A program made the position numbers and the translations under genes. DNA of 39,281 nt, from NCBI RefSeq assembly GCF_003046625.1, contig NZ_QAAD01000014.1, forward strand, positions 1-39,281. Direction: 5' to 3'. The notes under the pieces were generated by a model. It saw only the letters and a program-made list of their open reading frames with translations. It was not told where the DNA came from and made no database searches. Below are positions 7,795 to 16,703 of the stretch, piece after piece. The DNA is from Mangrovibacterium marinum (GTDB lineage: Bacteria > Bacteroidota > Bacteroidia > Bacteroidales > Prolixibacteraceae). How positions within the stretch are numbered: the first letter of the stretch is position 1; every line of letters begins with the position of its first letter.

Positions 7795-10700
7795 TATTTC
7801 AAGTCTTTAATCAAACACAAATAAGCATCTTCCAGCATCGGTTTAACTTCAATGGCATCCGGTGCAGGTTTTTCTTTGGCCAGTATGCGTAGCCTGATTT
7901 TATCATCAACCCGCATGTGGTGAACAACCATTTGTTTGTTGGGCATTTTGTCAAATTCGGAAGCCGGGATATCGTATTGCCAAACCAGCTTTTCGGCCAG
8001 GTCAACCATGTTCATCGGTGTTCCGTGGTATTTCACGCGTCCGCGGATAATCACAGCCACCTGGTTGCACGAGCTGGCAATATCTTCGATAATGTGAGTC
8101 GAGAAAATGACGATTCGCTCGCGGCTCAATTCAACCAACAGGTTCCGGAAGCGAATCCGTTCGCGCGGGTCAAGTCCGGCTGTCGGTTCATCCACTACAA
8201 GGATGCGTGGTAAGTGCAACAGGATTTGTGCAATACCGATTCGTTGTTTCATACCGCCCGAGAAGGAGCCAATTTTTTCAGTGCGTCGGTCGTACATGTG
8301 AACAGCCTTCAATACATATTCCAGGCGTTTGTGTCGTTCGTCAACATCGGTCAATCCTTTCAGTAGGGCCTGGTATTCCAGATAGTCCCAGGCCGGCATA
8401 TTTTCGTAAGTGCCGAACTCCTGCGGCAGGTAACCGATTAAGCCTTGCAGCTCTTCGCGTTTTTCCTGCGTGTCGATGCCGTTGATCCAGATCTTTCCGT
8501 AGCTCTGTTCCAGAATACCACAGATCGTTCGCATCATGGTCGATTTACCGGCACCGTTAGGGCCAAGCAAACCAAACATCCCCGTCTTGATTTCGAGTGA
8601 AACGCCGTTGAGGGCTTTGAACGGCACCTTGCGTTTCCCGATCAGCGGAATTTGTTTCACCACCCGGTAAGTTGTCCGGCGCAGTGAACCGAAACGCCCG
8701 GTAATCCGGTCGACGTTCACTTGTTCTTCGTACAGGCGTTTGGCCGTGACTGAAATTACCAGTCCCAGATACCAAAGCACAGCAAGGGCGATAACCAAGC
8801 CAATGTATTTGGTTTTTTCGTAGAGGATGACCAGTTCAACAAGGGGCAAAATCCAGAAAAGGAACAGATGACTCCATTTGTGCAGGAGGCGATGGCTTTT
8901 TTTCTGGCTTGCTTCAATCTGATTGTTGAGGTAGATGAGTACCGGTTTCCAGATTGTGAGTACATAGAAGTAAACCATCAGCATCATGAAGGCAATCCAG
9001 AAGGCTTGGCCCAGGAAGAAGAAGGTGAAATAGATCAGGAAGGCCAGCAAGGGCACTTGCCAAACCAGTTGGTCGAACTCGCGCCAGCTGCGGAACTCTT
9101 TTTCCAATCCTGCCCGGCGGCGAATGTTCAAACCGCCGATCCATTCGCGGGAGAAACGCCCCGGACGATCGTAAATTTTTACCAGGTTTTGTATGCGGAT
9201 ATGCACCCGTTCGTCCGGATCGATGAGTTTGGTTGCGGCTTTCTTCAAGCTGTTCAGTACAAACCAGCTTGTTCCGGGGATCAGCACAACAGCCAATACT
9301 GTATCGAGCATTTGCCAGGTTAGGTCTTCAACGCGCGAATAAATCCAGACGAAGGACGCCGCAATAAGTACCAGCTGAACCGTTTTCAGCTTCCAGTTGA
9401 GGGAGTAGAACCACTCCAGTGCATTTTCCAATCCGGAATACATGGTTGGGATAAAAATAAGCGTTAGCAGCGTGCTCAAAGCCAGACCACCAATGACGAT
9501 AATGGCGAACGGAGCACCGATAACACTCACATATTCTGCTTGCCCCATGGCTAATGGAACCATCGCAACAATTGTTGTAATTGCCGTGATCAGGATCGGA
9601 CGCACGCGCGATAAGCCGGCCATCATCAAGGCTCGTGAGCGACGGTAGCCGCGTTTTCGCAAAATGTTACTGTAGTCGATCAGGATAATTCCGTTGTTGA
9701 CCACGACGCCCAATAAGATCAGGAAGCCAATCATGGTGTTGGCGTTGAACAGGCTGTTGCCGGTAATGATCAGCGCAATTAACGATCCGATGGCAGCCAA
9801 CGGAATCGAGAACAACAGTACAAAGGGCGTAACAACCGATTCGAAAACCGAGGCCAGAATCATAAAGATCAGCAGGATGGCGGCAACGATCATAAAGGTA
9901 AATTCCTCCAGATCATCTTCCTCGTGGATCACTTCAGCAGCCATGCCGGTTGGGAAGTTGTAGCTGGCAATCAGGTTGTCGATCTCGTAACGGTACGAAG
10001 CCAGAATATCGTTGGAACTTTGTGCCTCGCTGTCGAAGCTGTAAGTAATCTCGATTTGTTTTTCCTGGTTCACCCGGTTGATGGTTGACAAGCCACGGGC
10101 ATAAACCAGTTGTGTGAAGTTTTGCAAATCGTGCAATCCTCCGCTGGCATCAGCCACCTGAACTTTTTTCAAATCGTCCATGGTGCGGGTGTCTTCCTCT
10201 TCGTCCTCATCTTCCTGGTTGATGATGATTTCGTATTCATCGGTTCCCTGGTTGAAGGTAACGCCGGTGGAAATTTCACCGGAAAAGGAATTTAATTCAC
10301 TGGCAACATTGCCCAAGGTGATGTTATATTCGGTCATCAGCAGCGGATCGAAGCGCATGTGAACCTCGGGTTGGTTGTCGGAGACGTTGAGGCGGGAGCT
10401 GTTGATGATATCCATGTCGTCGAGGAAGTATTTCAAATCTTCAGCTACTGTTTGCATCGATTCAAAATCCTGTCCTTTCAGCACGATCCGTTCCGACTCG
10501 CTACCGATTCCCAGCAGCCGCTGGAAGTTGGCCATCATGTTGCCGCCACCTCCTCCGAAGCCACCTCCGCTTCCCGAGCTGCTTTCTTGCATCGAAATTT
10601 CAGCCGGACGAATATCTCTGACCGACTCGTAAACGGCCGTTTTAATCTCGGCAAAGCTTCGGCCGTCAACTTTCTCGTAGTCTTCAACCAATTTCAAGGT

Positions 10701-12503
10701 TACATTGGCCGATTCTTCTTCAATTCGGCTGACAACATCCAGTTTTTCCGGTACATCGTTAAGCTTCTCTTCAATTTTTTGCACCGTTTCGTCGGTTTTC
10801 TGAAGGCTCGACCCGGTTGGCATGGTGATGTATAGCTGAATTTCGTCGTTTTCAACTTCAGTTAGTGAACTAACACTTACGGTAAGCGCCAGAAAAATCG
10901 TGATGAAGAAAACGGCTACGGCTCCTAACACGGTTCCTGCGGGATTTCGCATACACGATTTCAGGAGCAACAGATAAATCTGCACCATTCGGTTGTTGGT
11001 TGTCACTTTCTCGAAGGCAATTTTTTGGCTTCGGCGACCTCTCAAAATAAAGTGAATGGCCATTGGTACAAAAAGCAAGGCCACCACCAGCGAAACCAAC
11101 AAGGTTGAAATAATGGATACGCCGACGTTTTTACCGAGCATCTCAATCATGTAGTTGCTCGAAAAAACAAACGGAAGGAAGACAGTGATCGTGGTTAGGG
11201 TGGCCGCTACGATAGATCGCCAAACTTCGGTTGTTCCCTGCAATACAGCTGTGTCCGGTTCAACACCTTTGCCGGCCAGCCGGTAAATATTTTCGAGCAC
11301 CACAACACTGTTGTCGAGCAACATCCCGACGGCCAGTGCCATGCCAACCAAGGTCAGGCTGTTGAGGGTGATGCCGTAGGCGTAGAAAAAGTTGAACGCC
11401 GTGAAGATGGAAACCGGAATGGCTAAGGCAATGAACGCCACAATTCGGGCATTCTTCAGGAACATCCACAGTACAAATACAGCCATCAAACCTCCAATCA
11501 GGGCCAGGTTAATAATTTGGTTGATGTTGTCTTCCATCGTTTCGGCCGAGTTGCTTTGAACGACCAGTTGAACATCTTTGGTCTTCAGTTTTTCATTCAG
11601 CTTGTTGATTAAGGCCAACGCTTTGTGCGATAGTTCAATCTGGTTAGCCTGCGAATCGTTCACCAATTGAATGGTAATGGCATCCAGGCCGTTTACGCGG
11701 CTGTAGCTGGTTTGCTCTTTCACGCCAAAGCGGACTTCGGCAATATCTTTCAGCAAAATAGGACCATCGGCAATAACGAGGTTTTCAATATCCTTGACTT
11801 CGGAATACTGAGCCGTAACGTGCACGAAGTAAAGCTGATTTTGCTCGTACAAGTTCCCCACATAAGTGCGCGATTGGGCATTTTGCGATAAAGCCGAACG
11901 AATGGTGGCCGGCGTAATGTTGTAAGCCTCACAGGCTCCTTTGTCGGGAATAATCTCAATCGACTTTTCCTGCCCACCGTAAACATTCACCCCGGCAATG
12001 CCGTCGAGGTTTTCCAGTTCACTGGTAACTTCTTCGTCAACCACATTGCGTACCCGATCAACACCGCCGCTGCCCCGTGCCTGCAATTCCATGAACTGGT
12101 TGTTCATTTGCGACAGGTCGATGCGGTTTACATTAACGGTTATGCCGTCGGGCATGCTCGATTGCATTTCATTCACCTTTTCCTGCAATTTCAGGTAGGC
12201 AAAATTGAAATCAACATCCTTCTGGTAATAAACAACGATGCTTCCCCGGCGGGAGTTGATGGTGGATTCGAGCGATTCGATACCCTCCAGCGTACTGATG
12301 GCTCCCTCCAACGGAATGACAACCTCATTTTCGAGGTAGGTCGGGTCCGATTCCTGCGAGGCTGCCGCCTGCACATACAGGAACGGCAATTCGGCGTTGG
12401 GAAGAAGCTCCACGCTCAGCTGCTTGTACGACACATACCCCAGCAGGGTAAGGCCGATAAACAGCATGCTGATCATGGTTTTTCTATCTATTATAAATCT
12501 CAT
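7794..12503 (-). CDS. RND efflux permease fused to a multi-helix segment and an ABC ATPase domain
   Basis: This 1569-residue protein combines two transporter classes. Residues 1-~1025 are a full RND (AcrB/HAE1-type) permease, with VELLPNAELP near the start, the TM4 motif GMLLDN (D397, N398) and the TM10 motif GVVVNNGIILIDYSN. The periplasmic part carries a glycine-rich loop (~640) and an acidic run (~768). Residues ~1030-1270 add about six more helices. Residues ~1290-1569 form an intact ABC ATPase: Walker A GPNGAGKS (K1320), Q-loop Q1361, signature FSGGMKQ (1414-1420), Walker B ILVVDE (E1439) and H-loop H1470. The C-terminus EDAYLCLI resembles that of the stand-alone ATPase at 21648. No stop or frameshift interrupts the 4.7-kb frame. 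Its start overlaps the upstream RND gene (ATGA) and its stop overlaps the permease gene. It probably joins the upstream RND in a heteromeric pump; the ATPase part may drive the permease at 7078. Confidence 0.92.
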   Translation of the reverse strand: MRFIIDRKTMISMLFIGLTLLGYVSYKQLSVELLPNAELPFLYVQAAASQESDPTYLENEVVIPLEGAISTLEGIESLESTINSRRGSIVVYYQKDVDFNFAYLKLQEKVNEMQSSMPDGITVNVNRIDLSQMNNQFMELQARGSGGVDRVRNVVDEEVTSELENLDGIAGVNVYGGQEKSIEIIPDKGACEAYNITPATIRSALSQNAQSRTYVGNLYEQNQLYFVHVTAQYSEVKDIENLVIADGPILLKDIAEVRFGVKEQTSYSRVNGLDAITIQLVNDSQANQIELSHKALALINKLNEKLKTKDVQLVVQSNSAETMEDNINQIINLALIGGLMAVFVLWMFLKNARIVAFIALAIPVSIFTAFNFFYAYGITLNSLTLVGMALAVGMLLDNSVVVLENIYRLAGKGVEPDTAVLQGTTEVWRSIVAATLTTITVFLPFVFSSNYMIEMLGKNVGVSIISTLLVSLVVALLFVPMAIHFILRGRRSQKIAFEKVTTNNRMVQIYLLLLKSCMRNPAGTVLGAVAVFFITIFLALTVSVSSLTEVENDEIQLYITMPTGSSLQKTDETVQKIEEKLNDVPEKLDVVSRIEEESANVTLKLVEDYEKVDGRSFAEIKTAVYESVRDIRPAEISMQESSSGSGGGFGGGGGNMMANFQRLLGIGSESERIVLKGQDFESMQTVAEDLKYFLDDMDIINSSRLNVSDNQPEVHMRFDPLLMTEYNITLGNVASELNSFSGEISTGVTFNQGTDEYEIIINQEDEDEEEDTRTMDDLKKVQVADASGGLHDLQNFTQLVYARGLSTINRVNQEKQIEITYSFDSEAQSSNDILASYRYEIDNLIASYNFPTGMAAEVIHEEDDLEEFTFMIVAAILLIFMILASVFESVVTPFVLLFSIPLAAIGSLIALIITGNSLFNANTMIGFLILLGVVVNNGIILIDYSNILRKRGYRRSRALMMAGLSRVRPILITAITTIVAMVPLAMGQAEYVSVIGAPFAIIVIGGLALSTLLTLIFIPTMYSGLENALEWFYSLNWKLKTVQLVLIAASFVWIYSRVEDLTWQMLDTVLAVVLIPGTSWFVLNSLKKAATKLIDPDERVHIRIQNLVKIYDRPGRFSREWIGGLNIRRRAGLEKEFRSWREFDQLVWQVPLLAFLIYFTFFFLGQAFWIAFMMLMVYFYVLTIWKPVLIYLNNQIEASQKKSHRLLHKWSHLFLFWILPLVELVILYEKTKYIGLVIALAVLWYLGLVISVTAKRLYEEQVNVDRITGRFGSLRRTTYRVVKQIPLIGKRKVPFKALNGVSLEIKTGMFGLLGPNGAGKSTMMRTICGILEQSYGKIWINGIDTQEKREELQGLIGYLPQEFGTYENMPAWDYLEYQALLKGLTDVDERHKRLEYVLKAVHMYDRRTEKIGSFSGGMKQRIGIAQILLHLPRILVVDEPTAGLDPRERIRFRNLLVELSRERIVIFSTHIIEDIASSCNQVAVIIRGRVKYHGTPMNMVDLAEKLVWQYDIPASEFDKMPNKQMVVHHMRVDDKIRLRILAKEKPAPDAIEVKPMLEDAYLCLIKDLK

Positions 12504-15500
12504 AGTTCCGGTCCTTCAGCTGTGGGTTTTACAAAGCGGTCTTTAATGCTTTCGAAAATTTCGTACACACAAGGGATAACCACCAGCGAAAGCAAGGTTG
12601 AGGTGACCATACCACCAATTACGGCCAGCGCCATCGGCGAGCGTAATGAAGCACTTTCGCCAATGCCGAGTGTTAGTGGCAGCAAGGCCAGAATGGTTGT
12701 CAAACTGGTCATCAAAATCGGTCGAATGCGTTGCTGTCCGGCTTGCAAAATGGCATCGTGCCGACTGAGACCTCCTTTGCGCAATTGCAAAATCCGGTCG
12801 ACCAGAATGATGGAGTTGTTCACCGCAATACCGGCCAGCATGATGATCCCGATAAAAGCCATCATGTTGAACGATTTCCCCATGAAGAAGAAGGTTAGTA
12901 TTGAACCAACAACGGCCAGGGGAATGGTCAGCAGAATGGTGAAGGGATGCAGTAGTGATTCGAACTGCGAGGCCAGCACCATGTAAACTAAAATGATGGA
13001 TAATAGCAGCGCGAAGCCTAAGCTCTGCATCGATTCCTGCCGTTTGGCTTCCTCGCCGCTGATGTTTATTTTGTAATCCAGCGGAAGGTTGATCGGAGCA
13101 ATAACGGCTTTGATTTCTTTCACGGCTTTGTCCAGCGGTGTGTTTTTATCGAGTTGGGCGGTTATTTTGCCAATCCGGTTTTGGTTGCGACGGAAGATCT
13201 CTTTGGGCGATTGTCCCATTTTAATCTGAGCCAGTTCGTTCACGTAGAACTCTTGGCCGTCGCCGGTAATCTTCAGGTCGTTGACGTTGGCCAGGGTCTT
13301 CTCCGGCAATTTTAGGGTGATGTCCTGCATTTCGCCCAATCGCTCAACCTGACCGGCTGTTTTCCCGGAAAGTTGATCTTCAATTTGCGATACAATTGAG
13401 CTTACACTCAGGCTGTGCATGCCGGCACGCATGCGGTCAACCAGAATCTCAAGTTCGGGGGAACCTTCTTCCATCGACGATTCAACGTTGTAAATTCCGT
13501 CCAGCCCTTCAACCTTGCTTTTCACCTCCGCAACAAGCGTCTCAATTTCATCCAGCTCGCTACCCTGCACTTCAATGACCAGCGGAGGATCGTCGGTACC
13601 CATAATGCTTTTCAGGGCCGTTTCGTCCTGTTTATAGCTGATCTCCATCTCGGGCAACTCGCCCAGCGTTTTACTGATGGATTGAATAGCCGTTGTCGAG
13701 GCAATCTGGCTGTCGTCTTTCAGAATAACTTTGACCGTTGCCGTGTTTTCACCCTCAAAGATGGAGCTTGCGCTGGTGCTCATACCCGAGGAAGGGCCGA
13801 TCTGGCTGTACACAGCATCGAGGTTGTCGCCGAGTATCTCGCTGATGATGCCTTCAATGTTTTCAACAGCCGAGCTTGTTCGTTCCAGGCGTGTTCCTTC
13901 GCTCATTCGGATGTCCAGACTAAACTCGCGGGTCTCGGTTTTCGGCATAAATTCGGTGCCAATCATTGGAACTAGAGCTGCTGATATACCCAGTAGAATA
14001 ACTGAAAGCAAGATCACCATCCACCGTTTTTTCAGTATCTGATCCAAAAAGCGACCGTAGCCTTTTACTTCAACGGTGCTGACTTTTACCTGTTTTTTGT
14101 TTTTGTAGAACAGGTTGAAAAGCATTGGGATGACCAGAATGGCGACTGCCAATGATGAAACCAGCGAGAAGGCAACCGTCCAGGCCTGATCTTTAAACAA
14201 CTCGCCCGATGCGCCATGTAAATAAACAATCGGCAGGAACACCACAATGGTCGTCAGCGTGGAGGCAATAATGGCCCCGCTAACCTGCGAGGTGCCTTCA
14301 ATGGCCGCATCCTTCACCGACATGCCCTCGTCGCGGTTGCGGAAAATATTTTCCATGACCACAATGGCATTATCCACCAACATACCGGCACCCAACGCCA
14401 GACCACCCAAGGTCATGATGTTTAGGGTGAGATCGTTAAAGTACATCAGGTTGAAGGTGGCGATGATCGAAATTGGAATGGCAATACTGATGATGAGCGT
14501 ACTCCCGATTCGGCGGAGGAAAAGGAATAGTACAAATACAGCCAGTAGAATCCCCAGCAGGGCGGAGTTTTCAACTTCTCCGATGGCTCCCTGAATGAAA
14601 GTTCCCTGGTTGGAAACAATGGTGAGATGATAGCCGGGAAGTGCTTTTTCGATGTTGCCGATTTCCTTACTGATTGCTTCAACGGCCTTTACGGTGTTAA
14701 ACTTGGTTTCCTTGTAAATTGAAAGCCCCAGACAACGTTGGCCGTTCAGGCGCACAATATTATCCGGCTCCTTATTTTCGATGGAAATTTTGGCCACTTC
14801 GCGCAAAAAGATTGGCGCATAAGCGGCATCGTCATTGTCCGATTGCACTTGTTTGTAGCCAACAATCACATTTTCAAAATCACTCACATCGGTCAACAGG
14901 CTAATGCCTTTGACCACGTAACGGGTGCCCATTTCTTCGATACTTCCGCCCGAAATGCTTTGGTTGAAGTTGCTGATTTTAGTGGAAATGTCATCCAGCG
15001 TTAGCCCAAAAGCATCCAGCATGTACTGATTGGTTGCAATCAGCACCTGCGGTTCTTCGTCGCCGGTTACTTCAACTTCGGCAACCCCTTCGAGGCGAAC
15101 CAGCTCGTTGCGGATATAATTTTGAGCCACTTTGCGGAGCTCATTCATGTCGTCCACATTATCGTGCGTAAGGCCGATTTCGATTACCGGGCTTGTATTG
15201 GGATCGTGCTGGGTGATGTTTATTTCATCCAGGTCTTCGTTTTGTGCAAAGGAAGAAACCGCTTTCTGGAGATCCAGAAAAGCGTCGTCCATATTTTTGT
15301 TCCAGGCATATTCTACGGTAATTTGCGCGCTGCCCACTTTCGAGATGGAGGAAACCTCGACCACGTCGGACTGGCGGATGGCCAAAGCCTCGAGGTTTTC
15401 CACAAATTGCTTTTCGATTTCTTCGGGCGGACGTTCGCCGGCTTCCAGCTCAATGAACAAACGCGGATTATTCAGGTTCGGAAAGAGGTCGATCCCCAGC

Positions 15501-15595
15501 TTGTCGTACGAGATATAGCCCAGCAGTATGATGCCGAACACAATCATCGAAATGGTAACCGGGAACTTGACCGAAAATTCGCTTAACTTCTTCAC
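12500..15595 (-). CDS. RND efflux permease (HAE1-type)
   Basis: This is a conventional-length RND permease of 1031 residues, beginning with V(M)KKLSEFSVKFPVTISMI and the canonical first helix followed by GIDLFPNL. TM4 has GMLVDNAIVVMEN (D408, N409) and TM10 has AGIAVNNSIILVDR, the aspartate and VNN pattern of proton-driven pumps in this subgroup. I start it at the GTG at 15593-15595, 13 nt after the adaptor stop; the frame stays open to 15652, but that would overlap the adaptor gene by 44 nt and adds non-RND sequence. Its stop overlaps the next RND gene by 4 nt (ATGA). Two consecutive RND genes with one adaptor and one TolC suggest a heteromeric MdtBC-like trimer, which is inference. Confidence 0.92.
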   Translation of the reverse strand: MKKLSEFSVKFPVTISMIVFGIILLGYISYDKLGIDLFPNLNNPRLFIELEAGERPPEEIEKQFVENLEALAIRQSDVVEVSSISKVGSAQITVEYAWNKNMDDAFLDLQKAVSSFAQNEDLDEINITQHDPNTSPVIEIGLTHDNVDDMNELRKVAQNYIRNELVRLEGVAEVEVTGDEEPQVLIATNQYMLDAFGLTLDDISTKISNFNQSISGGSIEEMGTRYVVKGISLLTDVSDFENVIVGYKQVQSDNDDAAYAPIFLREVAKISIENKEPDNIVRLNGQRCLGLSIYKETKFNTVKAVEAISKEIGNIEKALPGYHLTIVSNQGTFIQGAIGEVENSALLGILLAVFVLFLFLRRIGSTLIISIAIPISIIATFNLMYFNDLTLNIMTLGGLALGAGMLVDNAIVVMENIFRNRDEGMSVKDAAIEGTSQVSGAIIASTLTTIVVFLPIVYLHGASGELFKDQAWTVAFSLVSSLAVAILVIPMLFNLFYKNKKQVKVSTVEVKGYGRFLDQILKKRWMVILLSVILLGISAALVPMIGTEFMPKTETREFSLDIRMSEGTRLERTSSAVENIEGIISEILGDNLDAVYSQIGPSSGMSTSASSIFEGENTATVKVILKDDSQIASTTAIQSISKTLGELPEMEISYKQDETALKSIMGTDDPPLVIEVQGSELDEIETLVAEVKSKVEGLDGIYNVESSMEEGSPELEILVDRMRAGMHSLSVSSIVSQIEDQLSGKTAGQVERLGEMQDITLKLPEKTLANVNDLKITGDGQEFYVNELAQIKMGQSPKEIFRRNQNRIGKITAQLDKNTPLDKAVKEIKAVIAPINLPLDYKINISGEEAKRQESMQSLGFALLLSIILVYMVLASQFESLLHPFTILLTIPLAVVGSILTFFFMGKSFNMMAFIGIIMLAGIAVNNSIILVDRILQLRKGGLSRHDAILQAGQQRIRPILMTSLTTILALLPLTLGIGESASLRSPMALAVIGGMVTSTLLSLVVIPCVYEIFESIKDRFVKPTAEGPEL

Positions 15596-15608
15596 GGCTC
15601 GGCCCTTT

Positions 15609-16667
15609 CTATTTGATGATTTTAACTTTTGAACGGTTGCGCAGGGTTTCAAAACCTTTCACCACCAGCCGATCGTTTGCTTTCAGCCCGGAAGTGATTT
15701 CAACGCGGTCGTTATCTTCGTATCCCAGGGTGACTTGTTTCTCTTCGGCTGTACCTTGTGTAACCACATACACCATTTTTCCGCGGCGGTTGGATACAAT
15801 CACCTTCTTGGGAATTACAACCACGCTGTCCTTTTTGTCCAGGATGATTTCGCTTTGCACGAACATCCCCGGGCGCAATAGTAAATCGGGGTTTTCGATT
15901 TCCAGCTTCCCGGTAAAGGTTCGGGTTTCGGTGCTGATCGCCGGCGACAATTGGCTAACCTGGCCTTGCAGTGTGTCGTTCGGAAGCGTGTAGTTCATCA
16001 CGCGAATGGCCTGTCCGCGCTTCACATCATTAATATATTTCTCTGGCAGGTTTACTTCCAGCAATAATTCGTCGTAGCTCATCAGGCTTACAACCTTAGT
16101 GCCACTGGCAACGCGTGTTCCCGGGGTGTAGGTCGGGAGGTCGGTAATGATACCATCGAAGGGGGCTTTAACCTGCAATTTGCCAAGCTGAATTTGTGCC
16201 AGCTCGTAGCTGTCTTTAGCATTCACCAGCGAAACTTCAGCGTCGCTCAGCTCGCTTTGTGTTACGCCACCTTTGTCGAACAGTGATTTTTGCTTCTGAT
16301 AAGTTTGCTCGGCAATCTGCAGGCTCAGCTTTTTAGCTTCCAGTCCGATGCCGTTGAGGTACTCGTCGTCCTTCAGTTCGATAATGGACTGCCCTTTGCG
16401 GACTTTATCGCCCAAGGCAAATTTACGGCCGGTTTGCGGGTTTACTTTTAGCATGTAGTCGCCGCTTGTTTCGGTTGTTAATATTGCTTCTGCCGAGGCT
16501 GTTACGGTGCCTGTTGTGCTGATGGTTTGTTCAATAGATCCCGGTTTGATGTCTTCAACTGAAACGGGGATGGCCACATCGGTTTCGGCATTGCTGCTTT
16601 GGTTGTTACAGGCGGCCAGGGTCAGTAGTGCAAAAAATGCCAGTGGTGTTAATGTTTTTATATTCAT
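15609..16667 (-). CDS. RND periplasmic adaptor (membrane fusion) lipoprotein
   Basis: The 352-residue protein begins with a lipoprotein signal, FFALLTLAAC, with lipid-accepting C20. A biotinyl-lipoyl half motif and barrel-sandwich strands follow (GDKVRKGQSIIELKD, then LQVKAPFDGIITDLPTYTPG after the hairpin). The alpha-helical hairpin spans ~105-155. The beta-barrel region has LRPGMFVQSEIILDKKDSVVVIPKKVI and the membrane-proximal end ASGLKANDRLVVKGFE-like sequence. In tripartite pumps the adaptor joins the inner-membrane RND to TolC. It sits between the TolC gene (36 nt upstream) and the first RND gene (13 nt downstream). It is the only adaptor in the operon, so any ABC arm would have to share it or work without one. 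Confidence 0.93.
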   Translation of the reverse strand: MNIKTLTPLAFFALLTLAACNNQSSNAETDVAIPVSVEDIKPGSIEQTISTTGTVTASAEAILTTETSGDYMLKVNPQTGRKFALGDKVRKGQSIIELKDDEYLNGIGLEAKKLSLQIAEQTYQKQKSLFDKGGVTQSELSDAEVSLVNAKDSYELAQIQLGKLQVKAPFDGIITDLPTYTPGTRVASGTKVVSLMSYDELLLEVNLPEKYINDVKRGQAIRVMNYTLPNDTLQGQVSQLSPAISTETRTFTGKLEIENPDLLLRPGMFVQSEIILDKKDSVVVIPKKVIVSNRRGKMVYVVTQGTAEEKQVTLGYEDNDRVEITSGLKANDRLVVKGFETLRNRSKVKIIK

Positions 16668-16703
16668 CGTGTTTATTTTTTTTCTGTTTATATCAGGTTA
16701 AGG

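Noticed and set aside
12108-12986. A 292-codon plus-strand open frame
   Set aside because: It is antisense to the junction of the two RND genes, and its product is not protein-like. It reflects the codon bias of the real genes.
15596-15652. Upstream start for the first RND gene (MKPCATVQKL...)
   Set aside because: It would overlap the adaptor gene by 44 nt and adds residues not seen at RND N-termini; GTG at 15595 gives the canonical start.
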